A stretch of DNA of 18,037 bases from an uncultured Lachnospiraceae bacterium. GTDB taxonomy: Bacteria; Bacillota; Clostridia; Lachnospirales; Lachnospiraceae. Under the pieces are notes generated by a model. It was not told the DNA's origin. It worked only from the letters and a program-made list of their open reading frames with translations, and did not search any database. The translations under genes were made by a program, and so were the position numbers. The stretch lies in the NCBI GenBank assembly GCA_910579425.1, contig CAJTVL010000077.1, positions 1 through 18,037 on the forward strand, read 5' to 3'. How positions within the stretch are numbered: position 1 is the first letter of the stretch; every line of letters begins with the position of its first letter. Below, piece after piece: positions 8,449 to 15,489 of the stretch.

Positions 8449-8482
8449 AGAAGGTCTGCCTGTGAAAACAGGAAGACCTTCT
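8449..8482 (+). promoter_or_regulatory. intra-operon RNA hairpin after the binding-protein gene
   Basis: AGAAGGTCT (8449-8457) pairs with AGACCTTCT (8474-8482). An inner CCTGT (8459-8463) pairs with ACAGG (8468-8472), giving a GAAA tetraloop and one G-A mismatch. No T-tract follows, so it is not a standard terminator. Its place between a binding-protein gene and enzyme genes suits an mRNA 3'-end stabiliser or partial attenuator that raises binding-protein levels. Confidence 0.7.
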
Positions 8483-8522
8483 GTAATAAGAGAGGGAAAT
8501 AATTAAGGAAGCAGGAGAGGAC

Positions 8523-9572
8523 ATGGATTTGAATAAGCGGGTATGTAATGAGGCGCAGGAGGCGCTGTGGAACCGATTCTGGGATGAAAAGGAAGGGGTA
8601 TTTGTCAATCATTATCCCGTAAAGACGGAAGAAAACTGGATTTACTGGTGGCATGCACATGTACTGGATGCTTTGTTGGACGGATATTTGAGGACAAAAG
8701 ATAGCATTTACCTGGAACGGTTCCGGAAGGAATATGAGGGGACATATCAGAAGAATGGGGATACCTTCCTTCACAATTGGTATGATGATATGGAATGGAT
8801 GGCTCTTGCCCTGCTCCGTGCTTATGATATTACCGGTGAAAGCAAATACAGAGATCAGGTAAGGATTATATGGGAAGATATTAAAACCGCTTGGAACGAT
8901 CATTGTGGAGGCGGTATGGCCTGGAAAAAAGATCAGAGAGACTATAAGAATACTCCTGCTAACGCCCCGGCAGCAATTATTGCTTTCCGGCTTTATCAGA
9001 GGTTTGGAGAGGATGAGGATCTGAAATGGGGGAAAAAGATTCTGAAATGGAATCTGGAGAATCTGATGGATCCTGAAACTAATTTTGTCTGGGATGGTAT
9101 GAACAGGATGGGCGATGGAAAAGTGGATTATGACTGGAAGTTTACCTATTGCCAGGGAGTAGTCGTGGGAGCAGCGTTGGAATATTATAATATCACCAAG
9201 GATAAGGAATATCTTAAGCTGGCAGGGGAGGTAGCCAGAAGGGCGGTGACAGAGCTTGCTGATGAGGAAGGTATATTCCCTTATGAAGGAGAGGATGATT
9301 GTGGATTGTTCCGGGGAATTTATTTTCGGTATGTGTATGAGTTAACAGCAGAATCTGATGAATTTGCAGATTTGGAGAAGGTGATTCTCAAAAACGCCCG
9401 ATTTCTTGCGAAAAATGGCAGAAATGCAGATGGTCTTATCGGAGGCCATTGGGAGCGCAGAACAGAAGAGACAGTGGATTTGGCCCAGCATCTGAGCGCT
9501 GTAATGGTGTTGGAAATGGCAGAAAAGCTTTTGGAGGAAAATGAATATGAGAAAAATACATTTGATCTGTAA
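8523..9572 (+). CDS. GH76 alpha-1,6-mannanase-like enzyme, cytoplasmic
   Basis: A 349-residue protein with an (alpha/alpha)6-barrel sequence pattern. The GH76 catalytic pair is visible in HNWYDDMEWMALALLRAYDI as Asp88-Asp89. Other family-like blocks are WYWWHAH-type aromatic residues near 39-46 (NWIYWWHAH), CGGGMAWKKD, NAPAAIIAFRLYQRFGE and FTYCQGVVVGAALEYY. There is no signal peptide or lipobox, so it acts in the cytosol on imported oligosaccharides. GH76 enzymes hydrolyse the alpha-1,6-mannan backbone; a cytoplasmic form probably shortens imported fragments for GH125. AGGAG (8513-8517) precedes the ATG. The 3' end overlaps the GH38 gene. It is clearly diverged from the lipoprotein GH76 downstream and does not look like a recent duplicate. 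Confidence 0.88.
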   Translation: MDLNKRVCNEAQEALWNRFWDEKEGVFVNHYPVKTEENWIYWWHAHVLDALLDGYLRTKDSIYLERFRKEYEGTYQKNGDTFLHNWYDDMEWMALALLRAYDITGESKYRDQVRIIWEDIKTAWNDHCGGGMAWKKDQRDYKNTPANAPAAIIAFRLYQRFGEDEDLKWGKKILKWNLENLMDPETNFVWDGMNRMGDGKVDYDWKFTYCQGVVVGAALEYYNITKDKEYLKLAGEVARRAVTELADEEGIFPYEGEDDCGLFRGIYFRYVYELTAESDEFADLEKVILKNARFLAKNGRNADGLIGGHWERRTEETVDLAQHLSAVMVLEMAEKLLEENEYEKNTFDL

Positions 9573-12012
9573 TGCACATTTAGATCCAGTGTGGCTCTGG
9601 AGGTGGGAGGAAGGATGTTGCGAAGCATTATCAACCTTCCGGGTGGCTGAGAATTTTACAGACAAATTTCGTGGCTTTACATTCAACCACAATGAGGCAA
9701 TCCTGTATCAATGGGTGAAGGAAAATGAGCCGGATTTGTATGAACGGATCAGGAAAAAGGTTAAAGAGGGATCGTGGCATATCATGGGAGGCTGGTATCT
9801 GCAGCCAGACTGTAATATGCCTTCCGGAGAATCTATCATTCGGAATATTATTGAGGGAAGGCTTTTCTTTCGGGAGGAGTTCGGGAAAGTTCCCACTACA
9901 GCAATTAATTTTGACTCTTTTGGTCATTCTTTAGGGCTGGTGCAAATCCTGAATCTGGCAGGATATGATTCCTATGTTGTGTGTCGTCCTGCCAAAGATA
10001 ACTTTGATTTTCCAGATCAGAATTATCTCTGGAAAGGCTTTAATGGCTCTCAGGTGCTTGTACACCGTTCCGATGAAAATTACAATTCAGTGCATGGACA
10101 TGCCGCCCAGGAACTGGACGATTTTTTGAAAAGAACAAAAAACGAGGAGATTTCTTTATTCCTTTGGGGGGTAGGCGACCATGGCGGCGGAGCCTCCGCA
10201 AAAGATCTTGAGGATTTGAAAAAACTGATTGAGGAGGAAAAGGAATATGAAATCTTTCATTCCGATACAGAAAGCTTTTTTAAGGAGCTTCAGGAAAGCG
10301 GTAAGGAATTTCCTGTGGTAGAGAGAGGACTGAATCCGGTTGCGGAAGGGTGTTATACCTCCCAGATTAGAGTAAAACAAAAGCACAGGCTGCTGGAGAA
10401 TGAGATATACTCCGGAGAAAAAATGTTCTCCGCCGCTGCACTTCTCTATGGCTGGAAGTATCCCAAAGAAGCTGTGAGCGAGGCTGTCAAGGATCTGCTC
10501 TTTTCTGAATTTCACGATGCCCTTCCCGGTTCAGGGACGCAACTGGTAGAGGAAGACACATTGCGGCTTCTGGATCATGGGCTGGAAATCATGTCAAGGG
10601 AGAAAATGAAAGCGGCAATTGTATTGACCGCAGGGGAAGAAAAGATAAAGGATGGTAGCTCCTGTGCGTTTCTTTACAATCCTCATCCTTATGAAATTAC
10701 GGGACAGTTTTCTTTTGAGGTAGGTCTTCCGAAGCAGAATTGGGAAAATGTGTTTTACTATCCTTCCGCTTTCTGCAATGGGGAGCCGGTAAAGACCCAG
10801 AGTGAGATGGAGAGCAGCCATTTCTGTATCGACTGGCGTAAAAAGGTAGTGATTGAGGCGACCTTAAAGCCAGCCTGCATGAACAGAGTGGATGTAAGCT
10901 TTCATGCGGTACCTGCGCGCCCTGTGTATGAATCCATTGCCGGGAAGAAGGAATATGTCTTTGAAAATGGACAGATGAGTGTAGTGGTGAATACGGCTAC
11001 CGGACTTCTGGATTCCTACAAAGTAGAAGGAGTTGAATATATTAAGCCTGCAAGCTTTCAGCTCAGAGCCTGTGATGATACTTATAATTCGTGGGGGCTT
11101 AGTGGCTGTGGAAGCTATGGGGTGAGGAATCTGGAACTTCTAACCCCTCACGAGGGCAGCGCGTTTTCTGGCCTTGGGGACAAAGTGATTCCATCAGTGA
11201 GAGTAATTGAGGACGGCGAAGTGCGTACCGTGGTGGAGACGTTGTTTGGATGGCATGATTCAAAAGCGTACCAGAGGTATATTTTTCCGAAGAAGGGAAC
11301 TTCCATTGAAATCGAGACAGGTGTTTATTGGAATGAAAAGGATACCTTTTTAAAGCTGCATATCGGTACAGATATGGAGGAAGGCGACTATCTGGGACAG
11401 GTAATGTTTGGCAGGGAGAAACTAAAGCAGGGAGGTCAGGAGGTGGTAGCACAGAAGTGGAATTGCCTCACAAACGGCCAAAAGGCTCTTGCAGTGATTA
11501 ATTGCGGAAATCATGGCAGTTGTGTAAGGAATGGAGAGATTGGGATAACATTACTTCGCAGTGCAGGCTATTCTGCAGCAGACGGAAATTTTGAGTGTAC
11601 TTTACATGAGGAGAGGCATACTGTGAGGATGGAACAGGGGGAGAGGATTTTTCGTTTTCGGGTGATGGCAGGTGAGCATCAGGAAATTCTTGACAGTCTG
11701 GATAAGGAGGCACAGATTTTTAACGAAGTACCGTATGGATTTGCCTTAAGTCCTTCAGGGAATGGACAGAAAAAGGGAACATTTTTCACAATTGACAATC
11801 CTGCTGTCATTTTATCGGCCTGCAAGAAAGCGGAGCGGAAGGATGGCTATGTTTTGCGGGTATATGAGGCGGCAGGAAAGGAAAATAATGCCAGAATAGC
11901 ATTTTCCGGACTGGATACGGCCTGTGAGGTCAGGCTGAATCCTTATGAAATAAAGACATTGTATTTTGATGTCGAAAAATGCACAATTAAGGAAACGGAT
12001 TTGTTGGATTAA
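9547..12012 (+). CDS. GH38 alpha-mannosidase, short form, cytoplasmic
   Basis: About 821 residues. The protein starts almost directly with the GH38 metal site HLICNAHLDPVWLWRWEEG, whose His and Asp of AHLD are the zinc ligands. INFDSFGHS holds the nucleophile Asp (residue 125 counted from the upstream ATG at 9541). WGVGDHGGG and FSEFHDALPGSGT supply further active-site residues, and a beta-rich C-terminal half follows. There is no signal peptide. GH38 enzymes are retaining, metal-dependent exo-alpha-mannosidases; here the enzyme would strip alpha-1,2/1,3-linked side mannoses from imported oligosaccharides (linkage inferred). ATG 9547 is preferred over ATG 9541 because GGAGG (9533-9537) lies 9 bases from the former and 3 from the latter. 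The start lies inside the end of the GH76 gene, so translation is coupled. Confidence 0.92.
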   Translation: MRKIHLICNAHLDPVWLWRWEEGCCEALSTFRVAENFTDKFRGFTFNHNEAILYQWVKENEPDLYERIRKKVKEGSWHIMGGWYLQPDCNMPSGESIIRNIIEGRLFFREEFGKVPTTAINFDSFGHSLGLVQILNLAGYDSYVVCRPAKDNFDFPDQNYLWKGFNGSQVLVHRSDENYNSVHGHAAQELDDFLKRTKNEEISLFLWGVGDHGGGASAKDLEDLKKLIEEEKEYEIFHSDTESFFKELQESGKEFPVVERGLNPVAEGCYTSQIRVKQKHRLLENEIYSGEKMFSAAALLYGWKYPKEAVSEAVKDLLFSEFHDALPGSGTQLVEEDTLRLLDHGLEIMSREKMKAAIVLTAGEEKIKDGSSCAFLYNPHPYEITGQFSFEVGLPKQNWENVFYYPSAFCNGEPVKTQSEMESSHFCIDWRKKVVIEATLKPACMNRVDVSFHAVPARPVYESIAGKKEYVFENGQMSVVVNTATGLLDSYKVEGVEYIKPASFQLRACDDTYNSWGLSGCGSYGVRNLELLTPHEGSAFSGLGDKVIPSVRVIEDGEVRTVVETLFGWHDSKAYQRYIFPKKGTSIEIETGVYWNEKDTFLKLHIGTDMEEGDYLGQVMFGREKLKQGGQEVVAQKWNCLTNGQKALAVINCGNHGSCVRNGEIGITLLRSAGYSAADGNFECTLHEERHTVRMEQGERIFRFRVMAGEHQEILDSLDKEAQIFNEVPYGFALSPSGNGQKKGTFFTIDNPAVILSACKKAERKDGYVLRVYEAAGKENNARIAFSGLDTACEVRLNPYEIKTLYFDVEKCTIKETDLLD

Positions 12013-12022
12013 GGGAGGATGA

Positions 12023-13261
12023 GTGAAAATAATAAAAGAAAAAAGAAAAAAACAGTTTTGGACAGGGCTTCTGTATTTGACGCTGGTAGTATTGACCTCA
12101 GGCTGTGGCAGCAGAACCGGGGATGAAACTATGGAAGAGGAAAAAGCAGTTTCTACCCCGAGAGATATGTGTATTGGAGAAAAGGCATCTGATGAAAATG
12201 TAGAATGTGAAGAGGAAGAAACACAGATGATAACAGGTGCAGAGACAGTAGCGATGGATGTTGATTCGGATGCGGTCAGTCTGGAAACAGCCAGCCTGGC
12301 TATGGAAAAATACATAAAGAATTTTTATGTGGTTGCTGAGGATGGCACCGGTGCGATTGCCGGAGAACAGTTTTGGCCTCGGGCAGAAATCCTTGAAATT
12401 GTGGTGGATGCTTACGAAAAGACAGGGGAAGTTGAATATATGGAACTGTTTGATCAGATGTATGCGGGCTTTCTGAAAGACTACAAAGAAGAATGGTCTT
12501 TCAATGATTACAATGACGATATCATGTGGATGACGATTGCCTGCGCCAGGGCGTATCAGGCCGGCGGGAAAGAAGAATATCTGCAGCAGGCGCGCCATCA
12601 TTTTGACTTGGTGTATGAACGTGCATGGAGTGAGGATTTGGGAGGCGGCTTGTTCTGGAGAACGGAAAATACCACGAAAAATTCCTGCATCAATGGTCCG
12701 GCAGCGATTGCCGCCTGCCTGCTGTATCAGGCTACCGGGGAACAGTCATATCTGGACAAAGCTGTCGCGGTTTATGGCTGGCAGAGTGAGAATCTTCTGG
12801 GTTCCACAGGAGCAGTGTATGATGCCTGGGATCTGGAAAACGGAATCAATGAATGGTGCTCTACTTATAATCAGGGAACCTTTATCGGAGCAAGCGTATA
12901 TCTTTATGAGGCGCTCGGGGAAGAGGATTATCTCCAAAACGCTATTTTGGCAGCGGACTACGCCAGAGATGAAATGTATGGAGGCGGTGTGATCAATACA
13001 GAAGATGAGGGAAATGACCTGCCGGGATTTAAGGGGATCTTTGCCAGATGGATGGGGAAGCTGATCTATGAATGCGACCAGGAACAGTATCTTCCATGGA
13101 TGGAAAAAAACGCCCGGACAGCATGGGGAAACAGGAACAGCAAGGATATCATGTGGACCAAATGGGCGGATAAGACGCAGGATACTTTTTATACGGCGTG
13201 GGGGTGTTCTGCCGGAGTGGCTCTGCTTTGGAATTGTCTGCCGCCGGCGCAACAGAAGTAA
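12023..13261 (+). CDS. GH76 endo-alpha-1,6-mannanase, surface lipoprotein
   Basis: A 412-residue protein. Residues 1-28 form a lipoprotein signal peptide: a lysine-rich N-region, a hydrophobic core and the lipobox LTSGC with Cys28. An unusually acidic linker follows (about 31-83, roughly one third Asp/Glu, with two Cys). The GH76 catalytic domain starts near residue 88; its Asp-Asp pair is in FNDYNDDIMWMTIACARAYQ (Asp165-Asp166), with GGGLFWR and CSTYNQGTFIGASVYLYEAL further along. The start is a GTG four bases after GGGAGG (12013-12018); a closer ATG at 12019 is out of frame and soon stops. GH76 enzymes cut the alpha-1,6-mannan backbone. Being anchored outside the membrane, this one probably makes the oligosaccharides imported by the ABC system. 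It lies 10 bases after the GH38 gene. Confidence 0.92.
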   Translation: MKIIKEKRKKQFWTGLLYLTLVVLTSGCGSRTGDETMEEEKAVSTPRDMCIGEKASDENVECEEEETQMITGAETVAMDVDSDAVSLETASLAMEKYIKNFYVVAEDGTGAIAGEQFWPRAEILEIVVDAYEKTGEVEYMELFDQMYAGFLKDYKEEWSFNDYNDDIMWMTIACARAYQAGGKEEYLQQARHHFDLVYERAWSEDLGGGLFWRTENTTKNSCINGPAAIAACLLYQATGEQSYLDKAVAVYGWQSENLLGSTGAVYDAWDLENGINEWCSTYNQGTFIGASVYLYEALGEEDYLQNAILAADYARDEMYGGGVINTEDEGNDLPGFKGIFARWMGKLIYECDQEQYLPWMEKNARTAWGNRNSKDIMWTKWADKTQDTFYTAWGCSAGVALLWNCLPPAQQK

Positions 13262-13288
13262 CAGAAATGATGGAAGGGAGACATAAAA

Positions 13289-14575
13289 ATGAAGATACCA
13301 CAGATTTTGGAGGAACGTGCGGCGATACTGGAGGAGTATTATAATACTCACTATAAACCTCTGGCCCCTCTTGTAAAACAGTGCTTTTTGAATACTATAG
13401 AAACCACAGTGAAGGAGCTTTCGGACGGAAGTTATTTTGTAATTACTGGGGATATTCCTGCCATGTGGCTTCGGGATTCTGCGGCGCAGGTGCGGCCCTA
13501 TGTGAGGTTTGCCGGGGAGGATCAGGAGCTTCAGAAAATTCTGGAGGGTGTAATCCAAAAACAGGCAGAGCAGGTATGCATTGACCCCTATGCCAATGCC
13601 TTTAACGAAAGCGCAAACGGACGCGGGCATCAGGATGAGACGAAATTAAATGACCATGTGTGGGAGCGTAAGTATGAAGTGGATTCTTTATGTGCCCCTG
13701 TTTATCTTGGATATACCTACTGGAAGAGCACGGGAGTTGATCGGATTTTTACAAGAGCCTGGCACAAAATGCTGGAGCACATTGTGGAGACCTTTACCAC
13801 AGAGCAGGAGCATGGAAATTCGGAATACTTTTTCCGACGCTATGGCCGTGTGAAGTCAGATACCCTGCCGGGCAGGGGAAAGGGGCGCCCGGTGAACATA
13901 ACGGGCATGACCTGGTCCGGATTCCGGCCTTCCGATGACTGCTGTAAGTTTGGCTATCTGATCCCTTCCAACATGATGGCAGTTACTGCCCTTGGGTATG
14001 GGGAGCAGGTCTGCAGGGAGTGCTATGGTGATGAGGAACTGGCAGAGAGGTGCCGGGCACTGGCGGAGGAGATTATGGACGGGATCATGTCCTACGGTAT
14101 TGTAGATCATCCCAAATATGGAAAGATTTATGCTTATGAGACGGATGGTTTTGGAAACTATAATCTGATGGATGATGCCAACTCTCCCAGCCTGCTGGCA
14201 ATACCCTATCTGGGATTTTGCGACCGGGAGGATGAACTCTATCAGAATACCAGAAAGTTTATTTTGTCTTCCGATAACCCATATTATTATGAAGGAAAAG
14301 TAGCAAAAGGTATGGGAAGTCCACATACGCCAAAGGGGTACGTGTGGCACATCGGCATCGTGATGCAGGCTTTGACTTCCGGGGACAGGAACGAGATTTT
14401 GAGCTGCCTTGAAATGCTTTCTGCTACTCATGCCGGCACTAATTTCATGCATGAGGGATTCAATCCAGATGAACCCGGGGAGTATACAAGACCTTGGTTT
14501 GCCTGGGCGAATACGCTGTTTGCAGAACTTTTGGTAAATCTGATGGAGGGTAAGTTTTTTGAGGAGGAAGTCTGA
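13289..14575 (+). CDS. GH125 exo-alpha-1,6-mannosidase
   Basis: A 428-residue cytoplasmic protein, normal for GH125. Visible family blocks are GDIPAMWLRDSAAQVRPY (54-71), WERKYEVDSLCAPVYL (125-140), TGMTWSGFRPSDDCCKFGYL (205-224) and HEGFNPDEPGEYTRPWFAW near 388-406. The Asp in SGFRPSDD (Asp216 or Asp217) and Glu389 (HEGF) correspond to the general acid and base of the characterised clostridial and streptococcal enzymes, which invert alpha-1,6-linked mannose at non-reducing ends. GGAAGGGAG (13272-13280) is well spaced from the ATG. As the last intact gene of the operon, it would finish the unbranched backbone fragments left by GH38 and the internal GH76. The stop is followed after 7 bases by the end of a converging LacI remnant. 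Confidence 0.95.
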   Translation: MKIPQILEERAAILEEYYNTHYKPLAPLVKQCFLNTIETTVKELSDGSYFVITGDIPAMWLRDSAAQVRPYVRFAGEDQELQKILEGVIQKQAEQVCIDPYANAFNESANGRGHQDETKLNDHVWERKYEVDSLCAPVYLGYTYWKSTGVDRIFTRAWHKMLEHIVETFTTEQEHGNSEYFFRRYGRVKSDTLPGRGKGRPVNITGMTWSGFRPSDDCCKFGYLIPSNMMAVTALGYGEQVCRECYGDEELAERCRALAEEIMDGIMSYGIVDHPKYGKIYAYETDGFGNYNLMDDANSPSLLAIPYLGFCDREDELYQNTRKFILSSDNPYYYEGKVAKGMGSPHTPKGYVWHIGIVMQALTSGDRNEILSCLEMLSATHAGTNFMHEGFNPDEPGEYTRPWFAWANTLFAELLVNLMEGKFFEEEV

Positions 14576-14582
14576 TGAAAAT

Positions 14583-14998
14583 TCAGAATATCTGTCTCGT
14601 GGAGGCGTTTGCAACCAATTCAGGTTGTAACACAATCTGCCCATCATCGGGCACTGTTTCTCCGTCAAGGCTCTGCTTAAGGAGCAGTGCGGCCATCCTG
14701 CCTATATCAAGAGAGTTCTGTTCCAGATAGGTAAAAAACTGCCTGTAGGTTGCTTGCCGGAATTGGGGTTGTCAAAGTAGAGTACAGAAAGATCCTTCGG
14801 GATCCTAATATTGTGCTCTGTGCAGAGCTGGCAGAGCCGAAGGGCGGTATCAGCGTTGGAGACTATGGCAGCGGTAAGAGAACCGTTCCTGAGCCGTTGC
14901 AGAAAATCTTCTTGCATCAGGGAGGTAGCGGAAGCTTATCGAAGCTCTTAAGGGATAGGGGATTTTCTGGCAGTACTGGAACGATCTGACTTTGCACA
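14583..14998 (-). pseudogene. LacI-family regulator remnant (C-terminal part), frameshifted
   Basis: On the minus strand, LRNGSLTAAIVSNADTALRL and IPKDLSVLYFDNPN are the end of a LacI-type sensor domain. After QPTGSF the frame breaks at a six-base homopolymer (14733-14738); with one more base it continues TYLEQNSLDIGRMAALLLKQ and LQPELVANASTRQIF to a stop at 14583-14585, the usual LacI-family tail. A second break lies near 14925-14945, before which another frame reads QIVPVLPENPLSLKSFDKLP. The HTH and most of the sensor domain are gone, and the sequence ends abruptly where a plus-strand coding remnant begins. It once may have regulated a neighbouring sugar locus. It lies 7 bases from the GH125 stop, in convergent orientation. 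Confidence 0.8.
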
Positions 14999-15450
14999 GA
15001 GGGCCCTATATCGTTTCTGCCGTAATGGATGAGAGTGTAAATGAAGATAGTAAGGTATTTGAAGGGCTTTATGCGGATATGATGGAGAATGATTATCAGA
15101 TTGTCACCGGCAGGGAGGGCGCACCAGATGAGAGCGCTATTTTGTTCAACTTTTCAAAGATTACTCAGGAGGAGTTAAGGATCGTGGGTTCCTCCGCCCG
15201 TGTGGAGAAACTGCAGCTTCTTGAAAGAGGAATTCATATACGGCCGACAACGGCGGATAAAATCAGAATGTTTGTAAGAGTGCGTCTGCCGTATTCTGTG
15301 ACGGAGGCATATGCTCTGGATGAGGATGGAAATGAGATGCCTGTCAACATGGAATGGGAGGAAAGGACTTGTACCCTGCGGATTTCATATGACAGTTGCA
15401 GAAGAGCGGTAAATGTGACGGAAACATATGGAAAATCAATAGAAAAGTAG
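14992..15450 (+). pseudogene. C-terminal fragment of an unidentified, probably glycosidase-type protein
   Basis: An open frame of about 150 codons from a TTG with no ribosome binding site. It reads HRGPYIVSAVMDESVNEDSK, then FEGLYADMMENDYQIVTGRE and later MFVRVRLPYSVTEAYALDED. The all-beta pattern, starting mid-domain, resembles the C-terminal beta-sandwich of large carbohydrate-active enzymes, but I cannot name a family. The frame runs upstream only to a TAG at 14956-14958, inside the opposite-strand LacI remnant. I read this as the 3' end of a gene whose front was lost when the LacI segment was joined to it. A broken start (GAGGAGG then ATG at 14576, immediately after the GH125 stop) could be the other end of that lost gene. 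That link is inference. Confidence 0.5.
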
Positions 15451-15489
15451 ACTTAGTTGAGATAGAGAAATGTGACAAGGAGAAGCAAA

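Noticed and set aside
12746..13630. 294-codon minus-strand frame across the GH76/GH125 junction
   Set aside because: It is antisense to two well-supported genes, has no recognisable protein motifs and reflects codon bias of the sense strand.
14576..14740. Short plus-strand gene starting MKIQNICL directly after GH125
   Set aside because: The ribosome binding site and ATG look real, but the frame soon enters the antisense of the LacI remnant and ends after about 50 codons; treated as a broken start, not a gene.
14750..14989. 79-codon plus-strand frame
   Set aside because: It lies opposite the LacI-family remnant, whose minus-strand translation is clearly the conserved one.
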